DNA of 64,000 nucleotides from Sediminibacterium sp. (GCA_030726065.1 JANREK010000038.1:1-64000); one strand, 5' to 3'; counted from the first letter of the stretch, positions 29,549 to 41,104 are shown. Numbers and translations: made by a program. The notes: generated from the letters alone by a model not told the origin.

Positions 29549-30058
29549 TTATTTACTCAACAAGTCCTTCATGACCGAGTGAACTGCAGGACAAAATTCA
29601 GCATTCTTCATGGTCACTGGTATACGCTTATAAAAAGTATCCTCATCGGTATATGGGAATCGTTGACAATCGGAGGGGCGATGTTCATAAATACTACAAG
29701 CATTGTCCTTTCCCAAAAATACGCATGGCTTTTGTTGCAAAACATAATCTCCTTCATTATCCATGGCCAAATAGGTATCAATAAAAGCTGTCTCCTTAAG
29801 ACCTAAATACTTACTGATTCTTTTAATATCCGGCATCTTGAATCGAGGGGAATAATTTTTACAGCATCTTGCACATTCCAAGCAATCAATCTTTTCAAAG
29901 GCGGCCTCATGCAAATCAGGCAATTGCTTCATTATTTTACGCTTGTCTTCCTTTTTTAAAAAATACTCGAGTTTTTTAAGCAATCCTAGCGCCGGCGCCT
30001 CAAAGAATTGTTCAGTAGATTTGTCCATATTATAGGGTAAAAGTAAAACATTTCTCAT
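29549..30058 (-). CDS. YkgJ family cysteine-cluster protein
   Basis: FEKIDCLECARCCKNYSPRFK ... KPCVFLGKDNACSIYEHRPSDCQRFPYT. Confidence 0.9.
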   Translation of the reverse strand: MRNVLLLPYNMDKSTEQFFEAPALGLLKKLEYFLKKEDKRKIMKQLPDLHEAAFEKIDCLECARCCKNYSPRFKMPDIKRISKYLGLKETAFIDTYLAMDNEGDYVLQQKPCVFLGKDNACSIYEHRPSDCQRFPYTDEDTFYKRIPVTMKNAEFCPAVHSVMKDLLSK

Positions 30059-30117
30059 TCATCCACAAGCTTTCCCCATCAATTGAATCCACACATCCCA
30101 GACCGCAGTTTATTTCG

Positions 30118-30125
30118 TATCTTTG
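30118..30125 (+). promoter_or_regulatory. -7 element TATCTTTG upstream of gcvP
   Basis: Consensus TAnnTTTG 27 nt before the ATG at 30153. Confidence 0.45.
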
Positions 30126-30152
30126 AGGCAATTTTTTAAACTACCCTATTAT

Positions 30153-33011
30153 ATGTTTGAATTGAACTCCGACAACGCAGAATTTATCCAAAGACACATT
30201 GGCCCTAATCATGATGATACGCAAAAAATGCTACCCCTTATTGGTTTAAAATCAGTGGATGAATTAATTAGTAAAACAGTGCCTGATAATATTCGTTCAA
30301 AAAAAGCAATGGAAATCCCTGCGGGACTCACGGAGTTTGAAATTTTGCAATCTTTAAAAAAAATAGGTGAAAAAAATATTGTTGCCACCAATTTTATTGG
30401 ACAAGGTTATTATGGCACGATAACACCAAGCGTGATTCTTAGAAATATTTTTGAAAACCCAGGTTGGTACACCCAATACACACCCTACCAAGCTGAAATT
30501 GCCCAAGGTCGATTAGAAAGTTTATTGAACTTTCAAACCATGATCACCGACTTAACGGGCATGTCTATTTCAAATGCTTCTTTATTAGATGAAGCAACAG
30601 CCGCAGCAGAAGCAATGGCCATGATTTTTAATCATGTAAATAAAGCGGAAATAGCAACGCAACCAAAATTATTCGTTGACGCATCTATTTTTACACAAAC
30701 AAAAGATGTTTTAGCAACAAGAGCAAATCCAATTGGTATAGAAATAGTGGAAGGCAATTATAAGGATGCAGAAATTAACAATCAATTTTTTGGTGCCATA
30801 TTGCAATACCCCAATAGCAAAGGTACTATTGCCGATTACCAACAATTTATTGATCGTGTGCATGAAGCAGGCGGTTTGGTGATTTTAGTGGCTGATATTT
30901 TAGCATTAACCTTATTAAAAAGCCCGGGTGAATTAAACGCAGATGTTGCCGTAGGTAATACACAACGCTTTGGTGTTCCGATGGGATTTGGTGGACCACA
31001 TGCAGCTTATTTTGCTACAAAAGATGAATTCAAACGTGGTATGCCCGGCAGATTAATTGGGGTAAGCGTGGATGCACAAGGCAACAGGGCGCTCCGCATG
31101 GCTTTACAAACGCGCGAGCAACATATTAAAAGAGAAAAAGCAACTTCAAATATTTGTACCGCCCAGGCATTACTTGCCAACATGGCGGTGATGTATGCCG
31201 TTTATCATGGCCCACAAGGTTTGAAAAAAATAGCAACAAAAATTCATGCTTTAGCACAAAACCTGGAGCAACAACTAGCCTCTTTAGTTATACAACAAGC
31301 CAATGAATTTTATTTTGACACTTTGCATCTTCATGGATTTGATAGTAGTGCATTGAAAAAATTAGCCAACGAAAAAAATATCAATTTCAACTATTTTAAA
31401 GACGGGACTGTTAGCATTACTATTGACGAAACAATTTCCAATGCGCATGTACAAGAAGTAGTTGCCTTGTTTGAAAAATTAACTGGGAAAAAATCAACTG
31501 CGACCAATGCAGGGGTAAAAAATGAAAAAGTACCATCGCAATTAGTACGCAGTTCAAGTTATTTACAACATCCAGTGTTTAATATTCACCATAGTGAAAC
31601 GCAGATGATGCGTTATATCAAACAATTAGAAAATAAAGATTTGTCCTTAAATACAAGCATGATTAGTTTGGGTAGTTGTACGATGAAATTAAATGCGGCT
31701 ACTGAAATGATTCCAGTAAGCTGGCCAGCATTCAGTACCATGCACCCATTTGCACCTAGTCATCAAACAATCGGTTACCAAGAGATGGCGAATGAATTAA
31801 GTGCCTACTTGTGCCAAACTACAGGCTTCACTGCATGTAGTTTACAACCCAACAGTGGTGCACAAGGAGAATATGCTGGTTTATTAACTATTCGCAGCTA
31901 TCACCAACATCACCAACAAGCACATCGCAATATTGTATTAATTCCAATCAGTGCACATGGCACCAACCCTGCTAGTGCGGTGATGGCCGGATTTAAAGTA
32001 GTGGTGGTTAATTGTGATGCCGCTGGAGATATTGACATGAATGATTTAAAGGAGAAAGCCCAATTACATAAAGATGCATTAGGCGCTTTAATGGTGACTT
32101 ATCCATCTACGCATGGTGTATTTGAAGAAACCATTATTGACATTTGTAATTTAATACATGAACTAGGTGGATTGGTATATATGGATGGTGCAAATATGAA
32201 TGCACAAGTTGGATTGACAAGCCCAGAAAATATTGGTACAGATGTTTGTCATTTAAACTTACATAAAACATTCGCTATTCCACATGGTGGTGGTGGACCT
32301 GGCATGGGCCCTATTTGTGTGAACGATAAATTAGCGCCGTTTTTACCAGGACACACACAATATGGTAATGGCGCGAACGCAGTGAGCGCAGCACCATTAG
32401 GCTCGGCAAGTATTTTATTAATTAGTTACGCATATATTAAAATGTTAGGTGCCGAAGGATTAGCACTATCCACTGCCTATGCCATTTTAAATGCGAATTA
32501 TATGAAGGCAAGATTAGAAAAAAATTATACCATCTTATATGCCGGCAAAAATGGTACTTGTGCCCATGAATTCATTATTGACTTACGTCCATTTAAAGCA
32601 AGTACTGGTATTGAAGCGGAAGATGTGGCAAAACGTTTAATAGATTATGGTTTTCATGCACCAACAATGAGTTTCCCAGTAGCTGGTACTATTATGATTG
32701 AACCTACAGAAAGTGAAGACAAAGCAGAATTGGATCGTTTCTGTGATGCACTTATTGCCATTCATGAAGAAATTAAAGCGATTGAAAATGGCGAACTAGA
32801 TAAAGTTGATAATCCATTAAAAAATGCACCGCATACACAAAAAGTAATTTGTGCTGATGAATGGAATCATAAATATACCCGTCAGCAGGCAGCCTTCCCA
32901 TTATATTATGTGCAACATAATAAGTTTTGGCCAACCGTAGCAAGGGTAAACAATACCCATGGGGACAGAAATTTAGTTTGCACTTGCGAACCCGTTGCAT
33001 CCTATGCCTAG
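30153..33011 (+). CDS. gcvP: Aminomethyl-transferring glycine dehydrogenase (P-protein)
   Basis: [17 protein letters not shown]..., [16 protein letters not shown] site [22 protein letters not shown]. Confidence 0.97.
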   Translation: MFELNSDNAEFIQRHIGPNHDDTQKMLPLIGLKSVDELISKTVPDNIRSKKAMEIPAGLTEFEILQSLKKIGEKNIVATNFIGQGYYGTITPSVILRNIFENPGWYTQYTPYQAEIAQGRLESLLNFQTMITDLTGMSISNASLLDEATAAAEAMAMIFNHVNKAEIATQPKLFVDASIFTQTKDVLATRANPIGIEIVEGNYKDAEINNQFFGAILQYPNSKGTIADYQQFIDRVHEAGGLVILVADILALTLLKSPGELNADVAVGNTQRFGVPMGFGGPHAAYFATKDEFKRGMPGRLIGVSVDAQGNRALRMALQTREQHIKREKATSNICTAQALLANMAVMYAVYHGPQGLKKIATKIHALAQNLEQQLASLVIQQANEFYFDTLHLHGFDSSALKKLANEKNINFNYFKDGTVSITIDETISNAHVQEVVALFEKLTGKKSTATNAGVKNEKVPSQLVRSSSYLQHPVFNIHHSETQMMRYIKQLENKDLSLNTSMISLGSCTMKLNAATEMIPVSWPAFSTMHPFAPSHQTIGYQEMANELSAYLCQTTGFTACSLQPNSGAQGEYAGLLTIRSYHQHHQQAHRNIVLIPISAHGTNPASAVMAGFKVVVVNCDAAGDIDMNDLKEKAQLHKDALGALMVTYPSTHGVFEETIIDICNLIHELGGLVYMDGANMNAQVGLTSPENIGTDVCHLNLHKTFAIPHGGGGPGMGPICVNDKLAPFLPGHTQYGNGANAVSAAPLGSASILLISYAYIKMLGAEGLALSTAYAILNANYMKARLEKNYTILYAGKNGTCAHEFIIDLRPFKASTGIEAEDVAKRLIDYGFHAPTMSFPVAGTIMIEPTESEDKAELDRFCDALIAIHEEIKAIENGELDKVDNPLKNAPHTQKVICADEWNHKYTRQQAAFPLYYVQHNKFWPTVARVNNTHGDRNLVCTCEPVASYA

Positions 33012-33041
33012 TAAGTAAATAAGATGCACTAACTGCATACA

Positions 33042-33087
33042 ATAATAAAGCCTTCCTCAAGTTTTTACGAGGAAGGCTTTATTATTT
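33042..33087. terminator. Bidirectional intrinsic terminator
   Basis: Perfect 18-bp stem AATAATAAAGCCTTCCTC / GAGGAAGGCTTTATTATT with 10-nt loop, between convergent gcvP and the HTH-like gene. Confidence 0.9.
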
Positions 33088-33508
33088 AACCATTATTTGT
33101 AGCGGTATCAGTAATAGTTGTAGAAAGTGTATTATTATTTAACATAAACTCAAATAGGGAAATAATTTTTTCTTTGTCTTTTAACACGAATTGCATTTTT
33201 TCAAGGTCTTCTTCTAATATTTTTAGCTTTCCATTCTCCATCATATAATTGGAGCTAAATTGACCTGCTTGTCTTTGATCTCCCACCCAGTCTTCACAAA
33301 TCATTTGGCCCTCGCCTATCAATACCCATAATATATTCAAGTCGGGATAGTGCTCATGTACTTTAATTAATATATCTGAATCTGCCGAACCTAGATGCCT
33401 AAGTTGTTTTGAAAAATAGCCATTGGATAATTTGATTTTCTTTTCAAACGAATACGGATTAATGTTTCTAAATTTTAGATACATGGCAATGCGTTCAATA
33501 GGTTTCAT
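33086..33508 (-). CDS. Small HTH-like putative regulator
   Basis: MKPIERIAMYLKFRNINPYSFEKKIKLSNGYFSKQLRHLGSADSDILIKVHEHYPDLNILWVLIGEGQMI resembles the phage-repressor-like HTH proteins common in Bacteroidota. Confidence 0.65.
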   Translation of the reverse strand: MKPIERIAMYLKFRNINPYSFEKKIKLSNGYFSKQLRHLGSADSDILIKVHEHYPDLNILWVLIGEGQMICEDWVGDQRQAGQFSSNYMMENGKLKILEEDLEKMQFVLKDKEKIISLFEFMLNNNTLSTTITDTATNNG

Positions 33509-33672
33509 AAGCTTTTAGTTTAATGATGAAATGCCTGATAAAATATTTATCGACTTCTTTCTTAAACCAAAGTAGTATTATAAAATATTGACATATGAAT
33601 TCTTATGCCTCAAAAAATGTAGGCAAGAAAATTTGAGGCATACGCCTTTTAGAAATAAAATTGAATAATTGC

Positions 33673-35598
33673 TTACGCCTGTTGCTTTTCAGATAGTTCA
33701 AGCCACCTTAATTCAGCGGCCTCTAATTCATTATTTAACGCCCCCAATTGCTCACTTAACTTGATAATTTCATTGTAATCAAGATTTGCCTCGTTTAATT
33801 GATTAGTAAGTACCTGCTTTTTACTTTCCAACTCAGGCATCGTTTTGTTGAGTGTATCCAGTTCATGCTTTTCCTTAAAAGTCATTTTCTCTGTTGCTTT
33901 TTTATTGACAACCGTTGCCGTAGGTATTCCATTTTCGGGCGCAACTTTCTTAGTATCAAATTCCTTAGAGGATGTGATATCTGAACTCAGAGATGCTAAG
34001 CTTTGATTTGACTTTTCAAGGATACGGTATTGTGTATAATTACCAGGATAATCCCTAATCACGCCGTCTCCTTCAAATATAAATAAATGGTCCACTAATT
34101 TATCCATAAAATAACGATCATGCGACACGAGTAATACACAACCCGCAAAATCAATCAAAAATTGCTCTAAAACAGCTAGTGTTGGCAAATCTAAATCATT
34201 GGTAGGCTCATCTAAAATTAAAAAGTTAGGATTCTTAAAAAGTATGGTCAATAATTGTAATCGCTTCTTTTCACCGCCGCTTAAAGCACTTAAATAAATA
34301 TATTGTTTGTCCGGAGTAAATAAAAATAGTTCTAAGAATTGAGCAGCATTTAAGGAGCCTCCACTTGCTAGTGGGAATTGCTCTGCGAATGTTTTTAAGT
34401 ACTCAATCACACGCATATCTTTTTTATATACCAAGCCTTCTTGTGAAAAGTGACCAAAAACAATGGTATCACCCACATTGATTTTACCGCTATCTGGCTC
34501 TGTAATTCCTTGCAATATTTGTAAAAAGGTGGATTTACCAACGCCATTCTTACCAACTATACCAATACGCTCGCCTTTACTAAACGTATAATCAAAGCCT
34601 TTCAATACGATTAATTCACCATAAGATTTGTACACTTTCTTTGCTTCAATAATCTTACCGCCCAAACGCGTCATCTTCATGTCTAACTGCAAATTAGAGT
34701 CGTCAATTTTTTGTTTGGCCCTCGCCTCTACTTCATAAAAATTATCCTGCCTACTTTTACTCTTCGTCGTTCTAGCCTTGGGCTGTTTACGCATCCACTC
34801 TAATTCCTTCCTGAAAGTATTTTTTGCTTTATCAATACTGGCTAATTCAGATTCAATTCGTGCCGCTTTCTTTTCTAAATAATTTTCGTAATCCCCTTTG
34901 TAACGATATAAATTTTCACGTTCCAATTCCCAAATCTCATCTGTAACCGACTCTAAAAAATAACGATCATGCGAAACCAATAATAAAGTCACTTTTTCCT
35001 GCGCTAAATAATTCTCCAACCACTCAATCATATTTAAATCCAAATGATTCGTTGGCTCATCCATTAATAATAATACATGCTTAGGCTCAAAACCAATTTG
35101 AATTAATGTTTTTGCCAATGAAACGCGCTTTCGCTGTCCACCACTTAATTTTGATACTGGTTGCTCTAAATGGTGAATATTTAATTGCGTTAAAATAGTT
35201 TTTACTTTGGATTCAAAATCCCATGCATTATTTTCCTCCATCTCCATAATCGCATTGGTAATTAAATCCTCATCCTCCGTTTCCATAGCCATCTCATAAT
35301 TACTTATGGCTTTCATGGTTGGATGTTTCTGATTAAATAAGTTTTGTGTAACAGTAGCTGATTCGATAAACTGTGGGTCCTGTTCAAATAAAACCAAATG
35401 CACGTCCTTATGAATTTTAGCTGTGCCAGAATCAGGCACTTCTTTTCCAGATAAAATGCGCAAAAGCGTACTTTTTCCTACACCATTCCGAGCAATAAGC
35501 GCAATGCGGTCACCTTCGTTTATATTAAAATTTATCCTTTTAAATAGGGGCTGGATACCATAGCTTTTTGTCAAATTTTCAACGGAAACATAATTCAT
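33673..35598 (-). CDS. ABC-F family ATP-binding protein
   Basis: Two ATPase cassettes (ARNGVGKSTLLRILSG; GKNGVGKSTFLQILQG; LSGGQRKRVSLAKTL; LSGGEKKRLQLLTIL; MDEPTNHLDL), no TM, C-terminal coiled coil. Confidence 0.95.
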   Translation of the reverse strand: MNYVSVENLTKSYGIQPLFKRINFNINEGDRIALIARNGVGKSTLLRILSGKEVPDSGTAKIHKDVHLVLFEQDPQFIESATVTQNLFNQKHPTMKAISNYEMAMETEDEDLITNAIMEMEENNAWDFESKVKTILTQLNIHHLEQPVSKLSGGQRKRVSLAKTLIQIGFEPKHVLLLMDEPTNHLDLNMIEWLENYLAQEKVTLLLVSHDRYFLESVTDEIWELERENLYRYKGDYENYLEKKAARIESELASIDKAKNTFRKELEWMRKQPKARTTKSKSRQDNFYEVEARAKQKIDDSNLQLDMKMTRLGGKIIEAKKVYKSYGELIVLKGFDYTFSKGERIGIVGKNGVGKSTFLQILQGITEPDSGKINVGDTIVFGHFSQEGLVYKKDMRVIEYLKTFAEQFPLASGGSLNAAQFLELFLFTPDKQYIYLSALSGGEKKRLQLLTILFKNPNFLILDEPTNDLDLPTLAVLEQFLIDFAGCVLLVSHDRYFMDKLVDHLFIFEGDGVIRDYPGNYTQYRILEKSNQSLASLSSDITSSKEFDTKKVAPENGIPTATVVNKKATEKMTFKEKHELDTLNKTMPELESKKQVLTNQLNEANLDYNEIIKLSEQLGALNNELEAAELRWLELSEKQQA

Positions 35599-35683
35599 GG
35601 CGCAAAGATAAGCGGGGAAAAGGAGTATGTCACTTTTTAGATAGGCTTTAGCTAATAAATAGGGTAAAAAGAGGGGAACAATG

Positions 35684-35691
35684 TACTTTTG
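35684..35691 (+). promoter_or_regulatory. -7 element TACTTTTG upstream of ispH
   Basis: Matches TAnnTTTG 27 nt before the ATG at 35719. Confidence 0.45.
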
Positions 35692-35718
35692 TCATTGTTA
35701 TAGAATAAAAGTAATAAA

Positions 35719-36942
35719 ATGAAGCATTTTGAGGTCCCATTAGGTTATCGCAGCTCCCTAATTTCTGCAATTAAGGAAAAAAGAAAGGAGGACGATAAAC
35801 TAAAAAAAGACACGCAACCTACCTTACTTGATTTAGGTAATTTGAAGATCTATTTAGCGCGTCACTTTGGTTTTTGTTATGGTGTTGAAAATGCGATTGA
35901 AATTGCTTGCCGAACCATCGAATCCAATCAAGGCAAAAGAATATTTTTATTAAGTGAGATGATTCACAACCCACAAGTAAATGCTGATTTACTTCAAAAA
36001 GGGGTGCAATTTTTACAAGATACCAATGGCAAGGAATTAATTCCATTGTCATCATTAACAAAGGAAGATATAGTAATTATTCCTGCATTCGGAACGACCA
36101 TTGACATGGAAAAAAAATTAAATGCCATAGGTATTGAAGTGCAACAATATAATACCACTTGTCCGTTTGTTGAAAAAGTTTGGAACAGAAGTGCTCAAAT
36201 TTCAAAAAAAGGATATTCGATAATTATTCATGGAAAGCCTAAGCATGAAGAAACAAGGGCCACTTTTTCTCATGCGGCTGCGAATAGCCCAACATTGATT
36301 GTGAATGATATGGAAGATGCCATTGAATTAGGAAAAATTATTTCGGGCGAATTACCTGTATCCCATTTTTATTCTTATTTCAACGGAAAATATTCTGAAA
36401 ATTTTAACCCCGATACTGACTTAGAAAAAATTGGAGTGGTAAATCAAACCACGCAATTAGCTACAGATACCCAAGCCATTTCGGACTATTTAAAAACTGT
36501 CATAGTTACAAAATTCGGTGAATCTGAATTGTCCACTCATTTTGCAGATACCCGTGATACTTTATGTTATGCTACCAATGATAATCAAACTGCAGTCAAT
36601 AGCTTATTAGAAATTCCTGCAGATATCGCAATTGTCATGGGCGGAAAAAATAGTAGCAACAGTTCCCATTTGGTGGAGCTTTGCGAAAATAAATTAACCA
36701 CTTACTTTATTGATGGTCCCGAAAAGCTCATTGATCCTACCTCCCTAATTAATACCAATTGGAGAAACAAAGAACAAACCATTATTAATAATTATTTGCC
36801 AACACAACAACCCACTACCATCTTAATGACCAGTGGCGCTAGCTGTCCCGATACGGTGGTGGAAGCAGTTATTCGACAAATAGCCGACTATTACCATGTT
36901 TCAGATGCATTAAAAGCATTAGAAGCAAAATGGATCAAATAA
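35719..36942 (+). CDS. ispH: 4-hydroxy-3-methylbut-2-enyl diphosphate reductase
   Basis: ARHFGFCYGVENAIEIA, IHNPQVNADLLQKGVQFL, TCPFVEKVW, IIHGKPKHEETRATFSHA, TSGASCPDTVVEAVI. Confidence 0.93.
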   Translation: MKHFEVPLGYRSSLISAIKEKRKEDDKLKKDTQPTLLDLGNLKIYLARHFGFCYGVENAIEIACRTIESNQGKRIFLLSEMIHNPQVNADLLQKGVQFLQDTNGKELIPLSSLTKEDIVIIPAFGTTIDMEKKLNAIGIEVQQYNTTCPFVEKVWNRSAQISKKGYSIIIHGKPKHEETRATFSHAAANSPTLIVNDMEDAIELGKIISGELPVSHFYSYFNGKYSENFNPDTDLEKIGVVNQTTQLATDTQAISDYLKTVIVTKFGESELSTHFADTRDTLCYATNDNQTAVNSLLEIPADIAIVMGGKNSSNSSHLVELCENKLTTYFIDGPEKLIDPTSLINTNWRNKEQTIINNYLPTQQPTTILMTSGASCPDTVVEAVIRQIADYYHVSDALKALEAKWIK

Positions 36943-36949
36943 AATATAC

Positions 36950-37648
36950 TTATTGATTATTGGCTTGGCTAATGCGCGCTTGCGCCCATTGCAATGCAAT
37001 GTCAAGTTGCGCTTCTCTACTCATATTTGAGTTGTCCAAAACTAAAGCATCATTCGCTTGTTTCAAAGGACTATGTTCACGCGTAGTATCAATCAAATCG
37101 CGGTGTTGTAAATTTTCTGCAATTTCTTCAACCGTAATTGCAGGACTTTTTGCACTTAATTCCAAAAATCTTCTTTGCACTCTAATATCAGGACTGGCAG
37201 TAATAAATATTTTTAATTCCGCTTTCGGAAAAACAACCGTTCCAATATCACGCCCATCCATGACAATTCCTTTTGATTCACCCATGGCTTGTTGTTGCGC
37301 GACAGCAAAATCTCGAACTAGGGCAAGTGCAGCTACTTCACTTACTTTCTGACTTACCCGCATTTCCCGAATTTCTTGTTCTACATTCTCCTCATTTAAA
37401 TACATATCACTTTGCAAAGTGGTCGAATTATATTTGAATTGAAGGGTTATTTTATTTAAGGCAGCTGCAATGTCCGAAGTGTTGCCAAAATCAATTCCTG
37501 CTCTTAAAAAAAATAGAGCAACTGCACGATACATGGCCCCGGTATCTATAAAAACATATTCCAAATTTTTTGCCATGGCTTTTGCCAACGTGCTTTTACC
37601 ACAGGAGGAAAAACCATCAATCGCAATAATTATTTTTTGATTAGCCAT
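36950..37648 (-). CDS. cmk: (d)CMP kinase
   Basis: IAIDGFSSCGKSTLAKAMAKNLEYVFIDTGAMYRAVALFFL, MDGRDIGTVVFPKAELKIFITAS. Confidence 0.95.
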   Translation of the reverse strand: MANQKIIIAIDGFSSCGKSTLAKAMAKNLEYVFIDTGAMYRAVALFFLRAGIDFGNTSDIAAALNKITLQFKYNSTTLQSDMYLNEENVEQEIREMRVSQKVSEVAALALVRDFAVAQQQAMGESKGIVMDGRDIGTVVFPKAELKIFITASPDIRVQRRFLELSAKSPAITVEEIAENLQHRDLIDTTREHSPLKQANDALVLDNSNMSREAQLDIALQWAQARISQANNQ

Positions 37649-38739
37649 TATTCAACATTAATGGTTTGTGTTTTAGGAAGATTCGCATTTCGAATGGCAA
37701 TTTGTCGCACCGCTTGTGAAACTACGGTCCGCAGCGCATTTTTAGAAATTTCATCTGTCCCAACCATCGCAGGAACGCCTTCATCTCCGCCTTCTCTTAT
37801 AGATTGCACCAATGGTATTTGACCAAGGAATGGCAAATCATATTCTTCCGCTAAGTTGCGACCACCTTCTTTTCCAAATAAATAATATTTATTATTCGGT
37901 AATTCTTCAGGGGTAAAATAAGCCATATTTTCAACCAACCCAATGATCGGCACTTTAATATTTGCTTGGCCAAACATAGCGATTGCTTTTTTAGCATCTG
38001 CGAGTGCCACTGTTTGTGGTGTAGTCACAATCACTACTCCTGTAACAGGCACCGTTTGCATAATTGTTAAATGTATATCACCTGTCCCAGGTGGCATATC
38101 AATGACTAAGTAATCTAATTCACCCCAATCCACATCAGTTATAAATTGACGAATTGCGCTACTTGCCATTGGACCTCTCCAAACAACGGCATCTTTTTCA
38201 TCTACTAATAAACCGATACTCATTAAACGAATACCAAATTTTTCTAAAGGCAAAATAATTCCTTTCCCATTATCATCTTTCATCAACGGGCGTTGTCCAC
38301 GAACACCAAACATAATAGGTACGCTTGGCCCATAAATATCCGCATCCATTAGTCCAACTTTTGCACCACCTTCTGCTAATGCCAATGCTAAATTTGCAGA
38401 TACCGTACTTTTACCAACACCCCCCTTACCACTAACTACCGCGATAATATTTTTCACTTGCGCTAAAACCGATTTTTCATCCTGTCTTCTACTGGTAGTA
38501 TTTGAAGTAAAGTTCACGGTAACAATCGCCTGCTTGTTGACCAATAATTTAATCGCATTTTCACAAGCATTTTTCATCAAATCCTTCATTGGACATGCTG
38601 GTGTAGTTAATACAATGGTAAAACTTACATGATCACCATCCACTACTAAATCGGTAATCATATTCAAAGTAACCAAGTCCTTACCCAAATCCGGCTCCTG
38701 CACATTACTTAATGCCTTTAGTATCAAATCTACTGTCAT
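37648..38739 (-). CDS. Mrp/NBP35 family P-loop ATPase (Fe-S carrier)
   Basis: N-terminal DUF59/MIP18-like domain, then VVSGKGGVGKSTVSANLALALAEGGAKVGLMDADIYGPSVP. ATG at 38739 preferred. Confidence 0.94.
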   Translation of the reverse strand: MTVDLILKALSNVQEPDLGKDLVTLNMITDLVVDGDHVSFTIVLTTPACPMKDLMKNACENAIKLLVNKQAIVTVNFTSNTTSRRQDEKSVLAQVKNIIAVVSGKGGVGKSTVSANLALALAEGGAKVGLMDADIYGPSVPIMFGVRGQRPLMKDDNGKGIILPLEKFGIRLMSIGLLVDEKDAVVWRGPMASSAIRQFITDVDWGELDYLVIDMPPGTGDIHLTIMQTVPVTGVVIVTTPQTVALADAKKAIAMFGQANIKVPIIGLVENMAYFTPEELPNNKYYLFGKEGGRNLAEEYDLPFLGQIPLVQSIREGGDEGVPAMVGTDEISKNALRTVVSQAVRQIAIRNANLPKTQTINVE

Positions 38740-38889
38740 TTTGAAAGTTTTTGTTAAAAAAATAGCGACGAGCAAAGTTAAGTCTCAATGGGCTTATTTT
38801 GCAGTTTTAATTGGAGGATTATCCATTTTAAATAAAAAACAGCCCGTTTTGATCCTAAAAAATGCTGCGGTTTTTTAAGGATTGCACCT

Positions 38890-38897
38890 TAATTTTG
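38890..38897 (+). promoter_or_regulatory. -7 element TAATTTTG directly upstream of the 38904 start
   Basis: Ends 6 nt before the ATG; consistent with a near-leaderless transcript. Confidence 0.4.
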
Positions 38898-38903
38898 CAC
38901 CAC

Positions 38904-39560
38904 ATGCGACAAGGACACCTATTTATACTTTTAATCGTTTTTGCATTAACGCCATTCACCAATTTTGCGCAAACTGCCGCGCCAGATATTTACCGTGATT
39001 CGGTCGTACAATTGTATGGGGTGGTGATGACTGCAGATAGTTTAAAAGCCATTCCATTCGCAAGTGTGGTCGTAAATAAAAAAGGGCGAGGCACCATCAC
39101 CAATAACGATGGGGTATTTTCGATTGCAGTTAATAAAGGAGAAAATATTACCTTCTCCTGTATTGGATTTAAAAACAGAACTATTTTAATTCCCGAAAAT
39201 TTAGAAGGCAATCAATATAGTGTGATTCAATTAATGATCAATGATACTAATTTTTTACCTGCCACTATTTTAAAATCGCGCCCTACAAGAGCACAATTTG
39301 AACGTGATTTTGTGAATGCAAAAATTGATGAAGACCTATACGAAACAGCAAGAAAAAATACAAGCGCAAGTCAAAAAAGAATCATCTTATCTAGTTTACC
39401 TTTTGACGGCAAGGAAGCCGTTGGCGCATCGCTCAAACAACAGGCATCAAAATATTATTATTCAGGTCAATTACCGCCAATGAATATTTTAAACCCTGTG
39501 GCTTGGGAAAGTTTTATCAACTCATGGAAAAGGGGTGATTATAAATCAAGAAAAAAATAA
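38904..39560 (+). CDS. Carboxypeptidase-regulatory-like domain protein (secreted)
   Basis: Signal peptide MRQGHLFILLIVFALTPFTNFAQ; VYGVVMTADSLKAIPFASVVVNKKGRGTITNNDGVFSIAVNKGENITFSCIGFK-type fold. ORF-track start 38862 precedes the probable promoter. Confidence 0.8.
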   Translation: MRQGHLFILLIVFALTPFTNFAQTAAPDIYRDSVVQLYGVVMTADSLKAIPFASVVVNKKGRGTITNNDGVFSIAVNKGENITFSCIGFKNRTILIPENLEGNQYSVIQLMINDTNFLPATILKSRPTRAQFERDFVNAKIDEDLYETARKNTSASQKRIILSSLPFDGKEAVGASLKQQASKYYYSGQLPPMNILNPVAWESFINSWKRGDYKSRKK

Positions 39561-39563
39561 TAC

Positions 39564-40409
39564 ATGAAAATGATTGCAGTCATTGGCGCAGGAACCATGG
39601 GAAATGGTATTGCACATGTATTTGCACAACATCATTTTTTAGTACATTTAATTGACACCGATCAGTCAGCTTTGGACAAAGCCATCAGCACCATCGAAAA
39701 AAATGCAGATCGACAAATTGCAAAAAGAATCCTTACCGCTACTAGCAAAGAAACCCTTCTTTCCAATATAACCACTTATACTGATTTGAATACAGGTATT
39801 GGAGATGCTGATTTAATTATTGAAGCCGCGACTGAAAATAGTATTATTAAAAAAAAGATATTCGCAGCCATGGATACATATGCAAAACCTAATTGCATAT
39901 TAGCTACAAATACTTCCAGTATTTCCATAAGCGAACTAGCCACAGCTACACAAAGACCTACCCAAGTTATAGGAATGCATTTTATGAACCCCGTACCCGT
40001 GATGAAATTAGTGGAAGTAATCAATAGCAAGGAAACGGATCCTTCGGTCACTAAAATAATTGTATCCTTAACGGAACAATTAGGTAAAATACCTTGCGTT
40101 GTAAACGATTTTCCTGGTTTTATCGCAAATCGAATTTTAATGCCCATGATTAACGAAGCAATTATTGCTTTATCAGAGGGCGTGAGCGACGCCAGCACCA
40201 TTGATCAAATTATGAAATTAGGTATGGCCCACCCTATGGGACCCTTGCAATTAGCCGATTACATTGGGCTAGATGTTTGTAAAAATATTTTAGAGATCAT
40301 GGAAAAAGGATTGAACAATTCAAAATATGCGCCTGCAGGTTTATTAGTACAAAAAGTTGCCGAGGGAAAATTAGGCGTCAAAACAGGAGAAGGATTTTAT
40401 AAATATTAA
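39564..40409 (+). CDS. 3-hydroxybutyryl-CoA / 3-hydroxyacyl-CoA dehydrogenase
   Basis: IAVIGAGTMGNGIAHVFAQHHFLVHLIDTD, NTSSISISELATATQRPTQVIGMHFMNPVPVMKLVEVI. Confidence 0.94.
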   Translation: MKMIAVIGAGTMGNGIAHVFAQHHFLVHLIDTDQSALDKAISTIEKNADRQIAKRILTATSKETLLSNITTYTDLNTGIGDADLIIEAATENSIIKKKIFAAMDTYAKPNCILATNTSSISISELATATQRPTQVIGMHFMNPVPVMKLVEVINSKETDPSVTKIIVSLTEQLGKIPCVVNDFPGFIANRILMPMINEAIIALSEGVSDASTIDQIMKLGMAHPMGPLQLADYIGLDVCKNILEIMEKGLNNSKYAPAGLLVQKVAEGKLGVKTGEGFYKY

Positions 40410-40416
40410 TTAGTCA

Positions 40417-41028
40417 TTAAATAACTAAGCTGGTGGAATAACTTACCCCTTTTAGATCATTTAACTTGTTCATGACTTCATCCAATCTTAATGTAGGAAT
40501 ACCCACTTTTAAAGAAACAAATAATTGCGCTGATTGTGAAACCACAGAACAATTGTATTGTTTTAAAACCATCATCACTTCATTCATTTGATGGTAATCA
40601 AAATTAATTTCATAGTTCAACTCCACAGCTTTTTGAATTTGTGGGGTTAACTGCAATGCCAATGAAGTGGACGTTTTATACGCATGAATCAAACCAGGCA
40701 CGCCTAATAAACTACCGCCAAAATAACGGACCACCACCACTAGTACATTGGTTAATTCCTTGCTATCCATTTGACCCAAAATAGGACGCCCAGCTGTTCC
40801 AGACGGCTCGCCATCATCACTCACCCTAAAGGTAACGCCATCAACACCTAGGCAATAAGCAAAGCAATGATGTACCGCTTTGGGGTGTTCCTTTTTTAAT
40901 TGTGCGACTAATTTTTTACACTGATCAATAGTTTGTGCTGGATAAGCATAAGCAATAAATCTGCTGCCCCGATCCTTAAATTCAGCCATGGCCGTTTGCT
41001 CGATGGTATTATAATGAAAGGGGCTCAT
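40417..41028 (-). CDS. YigZ/IMPACT family protein
   Basis: FKDRGSRFIAYAYP, HHCFAYCLGVDGVTFRVSDDGEPSGTAGRPIL, VVVVRYFGGSLLGVPGLIHAYKTS. Confidence 0.94.
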   Translation of the reverse strand: MSPFHYNTIEQTAMAEFKDRGSRFIAYAYPAQTIDQCKKLVAQLKKEHPKAVHHCFAYCLGVDGVTFRVSDDGEPSGTAGRPILGQMDSKELTNVLVVVVRYFGGSLLGVPGLIHAYKTSTSLALQLTPQIQKAVELNYEINFDYHQMNEVMMVLKQYNCSVVSQSAQLFVSLKVGIPTLRLDEVMNKLNDLKGVSYSTSLVI

Positions 41029-41104
41029 GCAGTAAATAAATAATATTTATTATTAATTGATGTAAAGCTAGTTCATAATGCGTAATCATTAGTAACATTG
41101 CAGT

